Shown here: positions 27,430-36,886 of the stretch, piece by piece
Numbering within the stretch: the stretch's first letter is position 1
Layout of the letters: the number at the start of each line of letters is the position of its first letter
Source: Nakamurella sp. PAMC28650
GTDB lineage: Bacteria; Actinomycetota; Actinomycetes; Mycobacteriales; Nakamurellaceae
Direction of reading: 5' to 3'
NCBI RefSeq assembly: GCF_014303395.1
Contig: NZ_CP060298.1
Location: 2,871,001-2,935,000 of the forward strand
Length of the DNA stretch: 64,000 nucleotides
Position numbers and translations under genes: made by a program
The notes under the pieces: generated by a model
Databases searched by the model: none
Told to the model about the DNA's origin: nothing
The model's input: only the letters and a program-made list of their open reading frames with translations

Positions 27430-29451
27430 GTGTCCAAGCCGACCGCTGCCGCCAAGCGCCTGCTCGTGGGCAGGCCCTTCCGCAGCGACAAACTCGCCCA
27501 GACGCTGCTCCCGAAGCGGATCGCGCTCCCGGTCTTCGCCTCGGATGCGCTGTCCAGCGTCGCCTACGCACCTCAGGAAATCTTTCGCACCCTCTCGATC
27601 GCCGCGCTGGCCGGCTACGTCTACGCCCCGTGGATCGCCGTCCTGGTCGCGGTGGTGATGCTCGTCGTGGTGGCCAGCTACCGGCAGAACGTGCACGCCT
27701 ACCCCAGTGGCGGCGGCGACTACGAGGTCGCGACCAAGAACCTGGGACCGACGTTCGGCCTGGTGGTGGCCAGTGCGCTGCTCGTCGACTACATCCTGAC
27801 GGTCGCCGTCTCGACCGCTTCGGGGGTGGCCAACATCGGCTCGGCGGTCGGCGTGGTCGGCCGGAACCCCGTCGGGTGGGCCGTGGGCATCATCATTGTC
27901 ATCACCGCACTGAATCTGCGCGGCATCCGGGAGTCCGGGACCGCGTTCGCCATCCCGGTCTATGCGTTCATCGTCTCGATCGTGGTGATGCTCGTGACGG
28001 GCGTGACCAGGTGGGCACTCGGCTCGTCCATGGCCGCCGAGAGTGCCGGCTTCACCTTCAAGCTGACCGGGTCGGTCAGCATCACCGGAATCGGCTTCGT
28101 CTTCCTGCTGGCCAAGGCGTTCTCCTCCGGTTCGGCCGCGCTGACCGGGGTGGAGGCCATCTCCAACGGGGTACCCGCGTTCCGGAAGCCCAAGTCGAAG
28201 AACGCGGCGACCACGTTGGCGCTGATGGGCGGCCTGGCCGTCACGATGATGCTGGGCCTGGTGCTGTTGGCCCGCGTCACCCACGTCAACATCGCCGATT
28301 CCGAAGCCGGCGTCATCCTGCAGGGGGCGCCGGCCGGCTACCAGGAGAAGACGCTGGTCGCCCAGATCGCCAAAGCCGTATTCTCGGGGTTCCCGATCGG
28401 CTTCTACGTCGTCTCCTTCACCACCGGCCTGATTCTCGTGCTGGCCTGCAACACCGCCTTCAACGGCTTCCCGGTACTCGGATCGATCCTGGCGCAGGAC
28501 AAGTTCCTGCCGCGCCAGCTGCACACCCGCGGCGATCGGCTGGCCTTCTCCAACGGAATCATCTTCCTGGCGGTGATCGCGTTGATCCTGGTGATCGCGT
28601 TCAAGGCCAACGTCAATGCCCTCATCCAGCTCTACATCGTCGGCGTCTTCGTATCCTTCACCTGTTCCCAGGCCGGCATGATCCGGCACTGGAGCCGGCT
28701 GCTGCTGACGGAGGATGACCCGTCGGCGCGCCGCCGGATGCGCCGGAGCCAGAGCATCAACGCAACCGGTTTCGTCTTCACCGCGGTGGTGCTGGTGATC
28801 GTGCTGATCACCAAGTTCCTGGCCGGCGCGTGGATCGCGATCCTGGCCATGGTGGTCATCTTCGTCACGATGAAGGCGATCAACCGGCACTACACCCGCG
28901 TCGGCCTCGAGCTGGCCGGCGACGACGACGACATGGTGCTGCCGAGCCGGGTGCACGCGATCGTCCTGGTCTCCAAGCTCCACCTTCCGACCATGCGCGC
29001 GCTGGCCTACGCCAGGGCCACCCGCCCGGACACCATCGAGGCGGTGACGGTGAACGTCGACCCGTCCGAGACGGCCACGCTGGCCAGGGAGTGGGAGGAC
29101 CGTGCCATCCCGGTTGCGCTCAAGGTCATCGACTCCCCGTTCCGGGAGATCACCAGGCCGACGCTGGACTACGTACGGCGGGCCCGCCGGGATGCGCCGC
29201 GCGACGTGGTGGCCGTCTTCATCCCCGAATACGTCGTCGGACACTGGTGGGAACAGATTCTGCACAACCAGTCGGCGTTGCGGCTCAAGGGGCGGCTGCT
29301 GTTCACCCCGGGGGTGATGGTCACGTCGGTACCGTGGCAGCTGTCCTCCTCGGAGGCCCTGGACCAGCGACTACGAACCCGATCCGACCGGGACTTCCCG
29401 TTGCGCCCACCGGTCAGGTCCACCACCCGCCGTGGCTCGGACGACGAATGA
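27430..29451 (+). CDS. APC-superfamily transporter, KimA-like
   Basis: 673 residues from GTG at 27430. About 12 membrane helices (residues about 40-480) with FASDALSSVAYAPQEIF, the signature of the KimA/YdaO group, then a cytoplasmic tail of about 190 residues (IVLVSKLHLPTMRALAYARATRPDTIEAVTVNVD) like a universal-stress-type domain. Bacillus KimA is a proton-coupled K+ importer. The M. tuberculosis counterpart is Rv2690. Divergent TrkA genes support a K+ role; older databases call it an amino acid permease. Confidence 0.85.
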   Translation: MSKPTAAAKRLLVGRPFRSDKLAQTLLPKRIALPVFASDALSSVAYAPQEIFRTLSIAALAGYVYAPWIAVLVAVVMLVVVASYRQNVHAYPSGGGDYEVATKNLGPTFGLVVASALLVDYILTVAVSTASGVANIGSAVGVVGRNPVGWAVGIIIVITALNLRGIRESGTAFAIPVYAFIVSIVVMLVTGVTRWALGSSMAAESAGFTFKLTGSVSITGIGFVFLLAKAFSSGSAALTGVEAISNGVPAFRKPKSKNAATTLALMGGLAVTMMLGLVLLARVTHVNIADSEAGVILQGAPAGYQEKTLVAQIAKAVFSGFPIGFYVVSFTTGLILVLACNTAFNGFPVLGSILAQDKFLPRQLHTRGDRLAFSNGIIFLAVIALILVIAFKANVNALIQLYIVGVFVSFTCSQAGMIRHWSRLLLTEDDPSARRRMRRSQSINATGFVFTAVVLVIVLITKFLAGAWIAILAMVVIFVTMKAINRHYTRVGLELAGDDDDMVLPSRVHAIVLVSKLHLPTMRALAYARATRPDTIEAVTVNVDPSETATLAREWEDRAIPVALKVIDSPFREITRPTLDYVRRARRDAPRDVVAVFIPEYVVGHWWEQILHNQSALRLKGRLLFTPGVMVTSVPWQLSSSEALDQRLRTRSDRDFPLRPPVRSTTRRGSDDE

Positions 29452-30875
29452 CCGTTCCCCTGACGCCTGATCCCCTGACGACCGATGCTCGCACGACCGA
29501 TCCCCGCACGACCGAACCCCGCACGACCGATCCCCGAACGACGAGAGATGACGCCCTGACCACGCCAGAAGACCTGCCGCTCGTGCCCACCGATCTGCTA
29601 CCGGATGACCTCCGCCCCGGAGACCTGCTCGAGGTGGAGATCGGGGCGGTCGCCCACGGTGGTCACTGCGTGGCCCGTTACCAGGGCCGGGTGATCTTCG
29701 TCCGGCTCGGACTGCCCGGTGAGCTGGTCAGGGTGCGCATCACCGAGGCGCGCAAGGGCTCGTTCTGCCGCGCAGACGTCATCGAGGTGCTGCGCGCCGA
29801 CCCGGAACGCGTCCAGGCACCCTGCGTGCACTTCTTTCCCGGCGGATGCGGCGGATGCGATTTCCAGCACGCGTCCGGTGCGCTGCAACGATCGATGAAG
29901 GCCGCCGTGGTCTCCGAGCAGCTGCAGCGACTGGCCGGGCTGGACATCCCGGTGACGGTGCAGGAGTTGCCGGGCGGCGGTTTCGGGTGGCGCACCAGGG
30001 TTCGCTGGGCGCTGGACCCGGAGGGACGCATCGGTCCACGTGCCGTCCGTTCGCACCGCGTCGAGGGCGTCAATCCCTCCCAGCCCTGCCTGATCGCCGC
30101 TCCTGGGATCAACGAGCTGGCCGCGACCGCGGACGTGCCGTCCGGGGTTCGCCGGCCGGCGTCGGCGGGCACGTCGCACCGGCAGCAGAGCCGTCAGCTG
30201 CGCGGCCGGACCGGTCGGCCCGAGCTGCCGGAGGTGGTCCTGACGGCCGCCGGCGATGGGCAGAGGCTGGCCATCTGGCCCGATCAGCCTGGCGCCCATG
30301 CCGTCCCGACGGTCATCGAACATGCGGTCGGACAGGACTTCTCGGTCGCGGCCGACGGCTTCTGGCAGGTCCATCCGGCAGCCGCCGACACTCTTGCCGG
30401 AGCGGTGAGCGAGGCGTTGCAGGGCCTCGAGCTGGTCGGCTCGTCCAGCTGGGACCTCTACGGGGGCGTCGGATTGTTCGCCGAGGTGCTGGCCGAAGTC
30501 GTCGGGGAGACCGGCAGCGTGGTGACGGTCGAGGGCGACCGGGTCGCCTCGGGTCTGGCCGTGACCAACCTGGCCCACCGCCCGCAGGTGTCCGTGGTAC
30601 TCGGGTCGGTGGAGAAGGTGATCGACGATCTGCCCGACACGGTCGACGTCGTCGTGCTGGACCCACCGCGCGCGGGCGCCGGCCCGGCGCTGTGCGCACA
30701 GATCGCGGCCAGGGCTCCGGCCCTGATCGTCTACGTCGCCTGCGACCCGGCCGCGCTCGGCCGCGACACCGCCGCATTGATGGCCGCCGGCTACCGGCTC
30801 GAAACGCTCCGCGCGTTCGACTGCTTCCCGCAGACCCACCACATCGAGTGCGTCGCACGCTTCCGGCCCGCCTGA
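29448..30875 (+). CDS. TrmA/RumA-type RNA (uracil-5-)-methyltransferase
   Basis: 475 residues from ATG at 29448 (ATGA overlap with the transporter). N-terminus has a 15-base repeat encoding TTDAR/TTDPR/TTEPR/TTDPR. TRAM domain near residues 55-110, a likely Fe-S cysteine set (CVHFFPGGCGGC) near residue 125, SAM-binding DLYGGVGLF near residue 340, DPPRAG near 405 and the nucleophile Cys in VYVACDPAALGRD near 430. Methylates uridine in rRNA or tRNA; which one cannot be told. Corresponds to Rv2689 by synteny. Confidence 0.88.
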   Translation: MTVPLTPDPLTTDARTTDPRTTEPRTTDPRTTRDDALTTPEDLPLVPTDLLPDDLRPGDLLEVEIGAVAHGGHCVARYQGRVIFVRLGLPGELVRVRITEARKGSFCRADVIEVLRADPERVQAPCVHFFPGGCGGCDFQHASGALQRSMKAAVVSEQLQRLAGLDIPVTVQELPGGGFGWRTRVRWALDPEGRIGPRAVRSHRVEGVNPSQPCLIAAPGINELAATADVPSGVRRPASAGTSHRQQSRQLRGRTGRPELPEVVLTAAGDGQRLAIWPDQPGAHAVPTVIEHAVGQDFSVAADGFWQVHPAAADTLAGAVSEALQGLELVGSSSWDLYGGVGLFAEVLAEVVGETGSVVTVEGDRVASGLAVTNLAHRPQVSVVLGSVEKVIDDLPDTVDVVVLDPPRAGAGPALCAQIAARAPALIVYVACDPAALGRDTAALMAAGYRLETLRAFDCFPQTHHIECVARFRPA

Positions 30876-30946
30876 CGGCCCTGACATCGGTCCGACCGTT
30901 CCGCGCAGACGGTTGTTCCCGAAATTCCCGCCACCGCGGCGGATTT

Positions 30947-30984
30947 GGGCAGTTCTGTATGCGCAGGGCAGTTCTGTATGCGCA
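30947..30984. repeat. 19-base tandem duplication
   Basis: GGGCAGTTCTGTATGCGCA occurs twice in perfect tandem (30947-30965, 30966-30984) directly beside the stop codon of the convergent glycerophosphodiesterase gene at 30992. Probably a slippage duplication. Confidence 0.85.
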
Positions 30985-30991
30985 GGGTGGG

Positions 30992-31768
30992 TCAGCGGCC
31001 CTGCTGCCAGGCCAGCAGCTCGCCGGGGGTGTTGGTGATGATCCCGTCGACGCCGAGGCCGGTGAGGAACTCCCAGTCGGCGGGGTCGTCGACGGTCCAG
31101 ACGAAGACCGCGATGTCGGCGGCGTGCAGCGCGTCCACCAGTCCCGGGCGATCACGCAACAGCGAGTGCCGCGGGTTGTAGGTCACCGCGCCGAGGGCGG
31201 TACAAGCGGCGATCGGGTCTTCGTGCAGTTCCTCGACGAGCAGGCCGACCGGCCGACCGGGTTCGATCGACCTGACGTGCTCGAGCGCCTCGATCTCGAA
31301 CGATTCGAACAGCACCCGGTCGTCCCAGCCGGAGGCCCGCACCACCGCCATCGCGGTGAGCACCTGGTCCCGGGTGTGTGCGCCCTTGATCTCCAGCAGC
31401 AGCGATCGCTGCGGGTCCAACGTGGTGACCACGTCGGCGAGCCGCGGGACCGGGGTCGCCCGGTACGCCCGGGTGCTGCCGGTGGTGAACCACGAACCGG
31501 CGTCCAGTGATCCCACCTCGTAGGCCGAACGGCTCCGGACCGGGCCGTTCCCGTTCGTCGTCCGGTCCAGATGGTCGTCGTGCAGCAGCACCGGCACGTT
31601 GTCGAGAGTGGGCTGTACGTCGGCCTCGATCCACGGCGTCCCGCACTCCCACGCGGCGTGGAAGGCGGGCATGGTGTTCTCCGGTGCCCGAGCGCTCGCG
31701 CCGCGGTGCGCGATCACCCACGGCTCGGCCTGCTGGCGCAACAGTTCTGCCACTCGTACACCGCCCAT
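30992..31768 (-). CDS. Glycerophosphodiester phosphodiesterase
   Basis: 258 residues from ATG at 31768. Catalytic motif HRGASARAPENTMPAF near residue 21, metal ligands in WIEADVQPTLDNVPVLLHDDHLDRTTNGNG near residues 46-75, and LLLEIKG near residue 122. TIM-barrel GDPD family. Hydrolyses deacylated phospholipid heads to glycerol 3-phosphate. No signal peptide, so cytoplasmic. Convergent with the RNA methyltransferase gene and divergent from dxs. Confidence 0.92.
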   Translation of the reverse strand: MGGVRVAELLRQQAEPWVIAHRGASARAPENTMPAFHAAWECGTPWIEADVQPTLDNVPVLLHDDHLDRTTNGNGPVRSRSAYEVGSLDAGSWFTTGSTRAYRATPVPRLADVVTTLDPQRSLLLEIKGAHTRDQVLTAMAVVRASGWDDRVLFESFEIEALEHVRSIEPGRPVGLLVEELHEDPIAACTALGAVTYNPRHSLLRDRPGLVDALHAADIAVFVWTVDDPADWEFLTGLGVDGIITNTPGELLAWQQGR

Positions 31769-31963
31769 GACGAGAGAGGGTACCGGCCGGAGGTGTCGAT
31801 TTCAGACGGAGCCGGTAACGGACATCCCGGACACTTGCGCAACCACGGATCCGGCCCGCCCGTCCACACAGAAGTGCCACGGACGGTAACGTCGGTGAAT
31901 GGGGCCGGAGCAGCAGATCCGGCCTCCCGACGAAGCCGACCTGACCGGTGCCGGCGCGGATGA

Positions 31964-34177
31964 ATGGGAGAGCCTGTGCCACCACCACCACGTCGCAGCA
32001 GCGGACGGGGCGCCAGTGCGCAGGGGTCTGCCGGACTCCCGGGATCCACCGCAGGATCGACGGACCGGCCCAGATCCGGCCGCAACCAGCCCGGTACGTC
32101 GAAGATCAGCCGCATCGTCTCGCCGGCCGACCTGCGAGCCCTCGATCTGGAGGCGCTGGCGCTGCTGGCCGAGGAGATCCGCACGTTCCTCGTCCAGCAG
32201 ACATCAAGGCGCGGCGGACATCTCGGTCCGAACCTCGGCGTAGTGGAGATGACGCTCGCGCTGCATCGCGTGTTCGATTCGCCCGCCGACCCGATCATCT
32301 TCGACACCGGCCACCAGTCGTACGTGCACAAGATCGTCACCGGGCGCTCCGGCGACTTCGACCGGCTCCGCACCCGTGGCGGTCTGTCCGGCTACCCCAG
32401 CCGCGAGGAATCCGTCCACGACTGGGTGGAGAACTCGCACGCGTCCACCTCGCTGTCCTATGCAGACGGGTTGGCCAAGGCCTTCGCGTTGCGCGGTGAG
32501 CACAACCGCACCGTGGTCGCCGTCATCGGTGACGGAGCACTCACCGGCGGCATGGCGTGGGAGGCGCTGAACAACATCGCCGCGGCCAAGGACCGACCGC
32601 TCGTGGTGGTGCTGAACGACAACGGACGTTCCTATGCGCCGACCACCGGCGGCATGGCGCAGCGGATGGCCGCGCTGCGACTGCGCCCTGGCTACGAGCG
32701 GTTCCTGGACCAGGTGAAGAACCGGCTGCCGATGGCGCCGGTGATCGGCCGTCCGCTGTACTCCGCGCTGCATGCCTTCAAGTCGGCGGTCAAGGACTGG
32801 TTCATCCCGCAGTCGCTCTTCCAGGACCTGGGCCTGAAGTACCTCGGGCCGATCGACGGGCACGACATCGAGGCCCTCGAGGAGGCGCTGCGCAGCGCCA
32901 AGGGCTACCGCGGCCCGGTCCTGGTGCACTGCCTGACCCGCAAGGGACAGGGCTACCCGCCGGCCGAGAACGACGACGCCGAGCAGATGCACTCGCCGCC
33001 GGCCTTCGACCCGGACACCGGTCTTCCGGTCGCCGCCCCGACCCGGACGTGGACCGGCGTCTTCAGCCGGAAGCTGGTGGAGATCGGCACCGAGCGCGAG
33101 GACATGGTGGCCATCACCGCCGCGATGAGCGGACCGACCGGTCTGGATGCGTTCGCCGAGCAGTTCCCGGATCGCACCTACGACGTGGGGATCGCCGAGC
33201 AGCACGCGCTGACCTCGGCGGCCGGCCTGGCGATGGGCGGGATGCACCCGGTCGTGGCGCTGTATGCGACCTTCCTCAACCGGGCCTTCGACCAGCTGCT
33301 GATGGACTGCGCCCTGCATCGGCTGGGCGTGACGGTGGTGCTGGACCGCGCCGGGGTGACGGGCGAGGACGGTCCGAGCCATCACGGCATGTGGGACATG
33401 TCGCTGGCCGGACTGGTGCCGGGGCTGGCGCTGGCCGCCCCGCGCGATGCCGTCACCCTCGCGGAGGAGCTGGCCGAGGCGGTCGTGGTCGATGACGGGC
33501 CGACCGTGGTCCGCTACCCCAAAGGCGCTGTGCCCCAGGATGTTCCGGCGCTCCGGCGACTGATCGCCGATGGTGGCGACCTGGTCGTCGTGAGCGGCGG
33601 AATCGGCGCGGTCGACGTGCTCACCGAACCCGGCCCCGGGCAGGAGCACGACGTGCTGCTGGTGGCCGTCGGCGCGTTCGGCTCGATGGCGATCGACGCG
33701 GCGGCCCGGCTGGCCGACCAGGGGATCGGTGTCACCGTCGTCGACCCGCGGTGGGCGCTCCCGGTGGCGGGCGCGCTGACTCTGCTGGCCGCCCGGCACG
33801 CGATGGTGGTGACCATCGAGGACGGTGGACGATCCGGTGGCGTCGGCTCCGCGGTGGCCGACACGCTCGCCGGGACCGGGGTCCCGGTGATGGTGCTCGC
33901 GCTCCCGCAGGAGTTCCTGGAGTCGGCGTCGCGCTCGGATCTGCTGACGGACCTCGGCCTCACCGCCAAGGACGTCGCACGAGGCATCACCGAGAAGATC
34001 GCCGAGCGGTCGGGCCGTGGCTCCGAGGAGTTGAACCACGGCGGTTCCCGCCACGGCAGCTCTAACCACAAGAGCCCGCGCCGCAACGGGGACCTGAACG
34101 GGCAGGACCGGAACGGATCCGCGCGACCCGTCGACGGGGCAGCGATGAAGGACGAACGAACGGCCGGAGAGGTCTGA
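31964..34177 (+). CDS. dxs: 1-deoxy-D-xylulose-5-phosphate synthase
   Basis: 737 residues from ATG at 31964; GTG at 31976 with GGGAGAG before it is an equally good start. The usual Dxs N-terminus ([28 protein letters not shown]) begins only about 46 residues in, after a Pro/Ser/Gly-rich extension. TPP motif [15 protein letters not shown] near residue 190, catalytic HxxQxxY region [13 protein letters not shown] and [15 protein letters not shown] near residue 410. The C-terminus has a low-complexity tail. First step of the MEP isoprenoid pathway. Confidence 0.94.
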   Translation: MGEPVPPPPRRSSGRGASAQGSAGLPGSTAGSTDRPRSGRNQPGTSKISRIVSPADLRALDLEALALLAEEIRTFLVQQTSRRGGHLGPNLGVVEMTLALHRVFDSPADPIIFDTGHQSYVHKIVTGRSGDFDRLRTRGGLSGYPSREESVHDWVENSHASTSLSYADGLAKAFALRGEHNRTVVAVIGDGALTGGMAWEALNNIAAAKDRPLVVVLNDNGRSYAPTTGGMAQRMAALRLRPGYERFLDQVKNRLPMAPVIGRPLYSALHAFKSAVKDWFIPQSLFQDLGLKYLGPIDGHDIEALEEALRSAKGYRGPVLVHCLTRKGQGYPPAENDDAEQMHSPPAFDPDTGLPVAAPTRTWTGVFSRKLVEIGTEREDMVAITAAMSGPTGLDAFAEQFPDRTYDVGIAEQHALTSAAGLAMGGMHPVVALYATFLNRAFDQLLMDCALHRLGVTVVLDRAGVTGEDGPSHHGMWDMSLAGLVPGLALAAPRDAVTLAEELAEAVVVDDGPTVVRYPKGAVPQDVPALRRLIADGGDLVVVSGGIGAVDVLTEPGPGQEHDVLLVAVGAFGSMAIDAAARLADQGIGVTVVDPRWALPVAGALTLLAARHAMVVTIEDGGRSGGVGSAVADTLAGTGVPVMVLALPQEFLESASRSDLLTDLGLTAKDVARGITEKIAERSGRGSEELNHGGSRHGSSNHKSPRRNGDLNGQDRNGSARPVDGAAMKDERTAGEV

Positions 34178-34178
34178 C

Positions 34179-34850
34179 ATGCGCGTGTTGGTAGTCGAGG
34201 ACGAGCAGCGACTGGCGGACGCCATCGCCAGAGGCCTGCGGGCCGAGGGGATGGCGGTGGATGTCGCCTACGACGGGACCGAGGGGCACGAGAAGTCCTC
34301 GTACACCAGGTATGACGTCGTCGTCCTGGACCGGGACCTGCCCGGCATGCACGGCGATGACCTGCTCGCCGAACTGGTCTCCTCCGGGGACATCACCCGG
34401 GTGCTGATGCTCACCGCATCGTCGGGGCTGGACGCCCGGGTCGAGGGCCTGTCGGCCGGCGCCGACGACTATCTGGCCAAACCGTTCGCCTTCCCCGAGT
34501 TGGTGGCCAGGGTGCGTGCGCTGGGCCGCCGCGCCACGCCGGCCGCCCCTCCGGTGCTGCGGGCCGGCGACGTGGAACTGGATCCGGCCAAGCGGCTCGT
34601 GTTCCGGGCCGGGACGGCCGTCGAGCTGACCCGCAAGGAGTTCGGGGTGCTGGAGGTGCTCATGTCGGCGGCCGGCACGGTCGTCTCCAGCGAAGAGCTC
34701 CTGGAGCGCGTGTGGGACGAGAACGCGGACCCGTTCACCACCACGGTGCGGGTCACCGTGATGACCCTGCGCCGCAAGCTCGGCGACCCGGGGATGATCG
34801 ACACGGTGGTGGGCGCCGGTTACCGGGTGTCCGCCGATGCCACTGAATAG
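34179..34850 (+). CDS. OmpR-type response regulator
   Basis: 223 residues. Receiver with phospho-acceptor Asp in DVVVLDRDLPGMHGDD near residue 52, acidic pair VVEDEQ at the start and Lys in DDYLAKPFAFPEL near residue 100. C-terminal winged helix: LTRKEFGVLEVLMSAAGTVVSSEELLERVWDENADPFTTTVRVTVMTLRRKLG. Starts two bases after dxs, and the kinase gene overlaps its 3' end by 14 bases. Signal and targets unknown. Confidence 0.93.
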   Translation: MRVLVVEDEQRLADAIARGLRAEGMAVDVAYDGTEGHEKSSYTRYDVVVLDRDLPGMHGDDLLAELVSSGDITRVLMLTASSGLDARVEGLSAGADDYLAKPFAFPELVARVRALGRRATPAAPPVLRAGDVELDPAKRLVFRAGTAVELTRKEFGVLEVLMSAAGTVVSSEELLERVWDENADPFTTTVRVTVMTLRRKLGDPGMIDTVVGAGYRVSADATE

Positions 34851-36084
34851 TCCGACCGACCTCGGCCCTGTGCGGTCGGTCAGGAGTGCCCACCTCCTGC
34901 GCGCCGAGCGTGGACGGGGCCCCGGGACGGCCCAGCGGGTCGCAGCCCGCAACGGCCTTCGGCTGCGTTTGACGACGTTGTCGACGGCGCTGCTCGCTCT
35001 CGTCGGCGCCCTGCTGCTGGCCCTGGCCTATCTGCTGGTCGGACGTGTGGTGGCCGCTCTCCCGCACTTCCGCGCGGGCACCCTGGTGCTCGTCAACGGC
35101 GTGACCGTCGAGGCCACCGAGGAGTCGAACCGGGTGGTGCAGCAGGGCCGCGACACCGTGCTGGTGGTGGGGCTGATCGCCTTCCCACTGGTGGTGATCA
35201 CCGGAGGGCTGATGTCCTGGGTGCTGATCGGCCAGGCCCTGCGGCCCCTGTCGATGCTCACGAGTGCGGCCAGGGCACTGTCGGAATCCTCTCTGGACCA
35301 GCGGATCGCGCTGACCGGGCCCCGCGACGAGGTCGCCGAGCTCGCCGACACCTTCGACGACATGCTGGGCCGGTTGCAGTCGGCCTTCGAGGCCGAACGC
35401 CGGTTCGTCGCCAACGCCTCGCACGAACTGCGCACGCCGCTGTCCGTCATCCGGACGGAGGTCGACGTCACGCTCGCCGATCCCTCGGCCGGAGTGGACG
35501 ACCTCCGGCGAATGGGCGAGGTGGCCAGGGAGGCGACCGACCGGGCCGATCGGTTGCTCAACTCGCTGCTGTTCCTGGCCCGGACCCAGGCGAGTGGTCT
35601 GTCCGTGGCGGCTCCGGTGGATCTGGCGGACCTCGTCGCGCCCGCGTTGCTGGCCGTGGAATCCGAGGTCACCGGGCGCGGGCTGGAGATCCGGGTCAGC
35701 GGGGGACCGGCCGTGGTCTGCGGAGATCCGGCCCTGCTGGAGAGGGTGGTCGGCAATCTCATCGAGAATGCCGTACGGCACAACGTGCCGGGCGGACGGG
35801 TCGCCATCTCCACCGGGGTCGGTGGGGGAGTCGGGAACCCGCCCGGAGTCGGGCACGCCGTCGGGTACGTCGAGGTCGCATCGGGTGGCACCGTGATCGA
35901 CCCTCGTACCGTCGCGCAGCTCTTCGAGCCGTTCCGACAGGGGGAGAGGGCCCGCACCGGCCACCGGGGCAGCGGGCTGGGCCTGTCCATCGTCAGCGCC
36001 GTCGTCTCGGCCCATGGCGGTACCGTCAGCGCTACGGCGGTGACCGGTGGCGGACTGGACGTGCGGGTGGAGATCCCCGCCTGA
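34837..36084 (+). CDS. Sensor histidine kinase
   Basis: 415 residues. Two membrane helices near residues 46-70 and 108-131 with a short extracytoplasmic loop (about 35 residues), HAMP linker, DHp helix NASHELRTPLSVIRTEVDV with the phospho-His near residue 193, and a catalytic domain with N-box NLIENAVRHN and G-box GHRGSGLGLSIVSAVV. Partner of the response regulator. The periplasmic loop is too small for a folded sensor domain, so it may sense membrane state or an accessory protein. Confidence 0.92.
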   Translation: MPLNSPTDLGPVRSVRSAHLLRAERGRGPGTAQRVAARNGLRLRLTTLSTALLALVGALLLALAYLLVGRVVAALPHFRAGTLVLVNGVTVEATEESNRVVQQGRDTVLVVGLIAFPLVVITGGLMSWVLIGQALRPLSMLTSAARALSESSLDQRIALTGPRDEVAELADTFDDMLGRLQSAFEAERRFVANASHELRTPLSVIRTEVDVTLADPSAGVDDLRRMGEVAREATDRADRLLNSLLFLARTQASGLSVAAPVDLADLVAPALLAVESEVTGRGLEIRVSGGPAVVCGDPALLERVVGNLIENAVRHNVPGGRVAISTGVGGGVGNPPGVGHAVGYVEVASGGTVIDPRTVAQLFEPFRQGERARTGHRGSGLGLSIVSAVVSAHGGTVSATAVTGGGLDVRVEIPA

Positions 36085-36120
36085 CCCGACCTGCCCGACC
36101 CGACCCGATGGGGGTCAGGC
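36079..36120. terminator. Bidirectional terminator candidate
   Basis: GCCTGACCC (36079-36087) pairs with GGGTCAGGC (36112-36120) across a 24-base C-rich loop. The arms contain the stop codons of the convergent kinase gene and TetR gene, so one hairpin could serve both. Confidence 0.5.
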
Positions 36121-36714
36121 CGATCCGAGGGCGCCGAGGACGGCCCGGCCCAGGTAGTCGGCGATCCGGTGGGCGGTCCAACCGTGGGTCCGGCCGAGGT
36201 CGATCACGATGCGTTCGTCGAACAGGGTGATCCAGACCAGCACGGCAGCGACCCGATCCTGTTCGGGGACGACGGATTCGCTGATCAGAGCGGCCACTGC
36301 GACGGTCAGTGCGTCGAACAGGCCGGTGATGCTGGGATCCCCCCGGTGGGCACGCTGCAGCACACCTTCCGGCGAGCGGAGGAACCGGACGGCGGCCGAT
36401 TCCCTGGTCGACCGTCCCACCCACATCGCGCAGATCGCCTCGAACCGGCGCAGTGCGCCCTGCGTGGGGTCGACGGCCTCGACCGCCGCGGTCAGGGCTG
36501 TGATGGACCGCACCTCGACCGCCACCAGGAGGTCGGCGACGTCGGTGAAGTGCCGGTAGGCGGTCGCGGTGCCCACCCCGGCCTGACGGGCGAGCTCGGG
36601 CAGGGTGAAGTGCGCCCCGTCCGACTCGAGCAGATCAGCGGCAGCGTCGAGGAGCCGGTCTCTGGTCCGCTGCGCGTCACTGCGCAGCGGTAGGTCGGGT
36701 GTCGTGGTGCTCAC
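36115..36714 (-). CDS. TetR-family transcriptional regulator
   Basis: 199 residues from ATG at 36714. HTH near residues 35-58: FTLPELARQAGVGTATAYRHFTDVADLLVAV. The C-terminal ligand domain resembles actinobacterial TetR_C types. Divergent from an MFS transporter gene, with a dyad and promoter in the 172-base gap. The classic arrangement suggests it represses that exporter until its substrate is present. Confidence 0.9.
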   Translation of the reverse strand: MSTTTPDLPLRSDAQRTRDRLLDAAADLLESDGAHFTLPELARQAGVGTATAYRHFTDVADLLVAVEVRSITALTAAVEAVDPTQGALRRFEAICAMWVGRSTRESAAVRFLRSPEGVLQRAHRGDPSITGLFDALTVAVAALISESVVPEQDRVAAVLVWITLFDERIVIDLGRTHGWTAHRIADYLGRAVLGALGSA

Positions 36715-36787
36715 CGGCCCATCATCGCGCGATCCGTCCCATCCCGGCGCCCGCGGGGTCGATCCGGGCCAGATCGACGTACGTCAC

Positions 36788-36837
36788 GAGAAGACCTTCT
36801 CACTTACCCTTGACGCAGTGAACGGCCAATGTAAATA
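36788..36837 (+). promoter_or_regulatory. Promoter and dyad before the MFS gene
   Basis: TTGACG (36810-36815) and TAAATA (36832-36837) are 16 bases apart, a near-consensus promoter about 45 bases before the MFS start. Immediately upstream, GAGAAG-AC-CTTCTC (36788-36801) is a perfect 6-bp inverted repeat, and GAGAAG recurs at 36839-36844. These are plausible sites for the divergent TetR protein. Confidence 0.65.
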
Positions 36838-36886
36838 TGAGAAGAACTTATCGAGTAATTAGGCGGACCCTCGAAGGAGTCGACCC

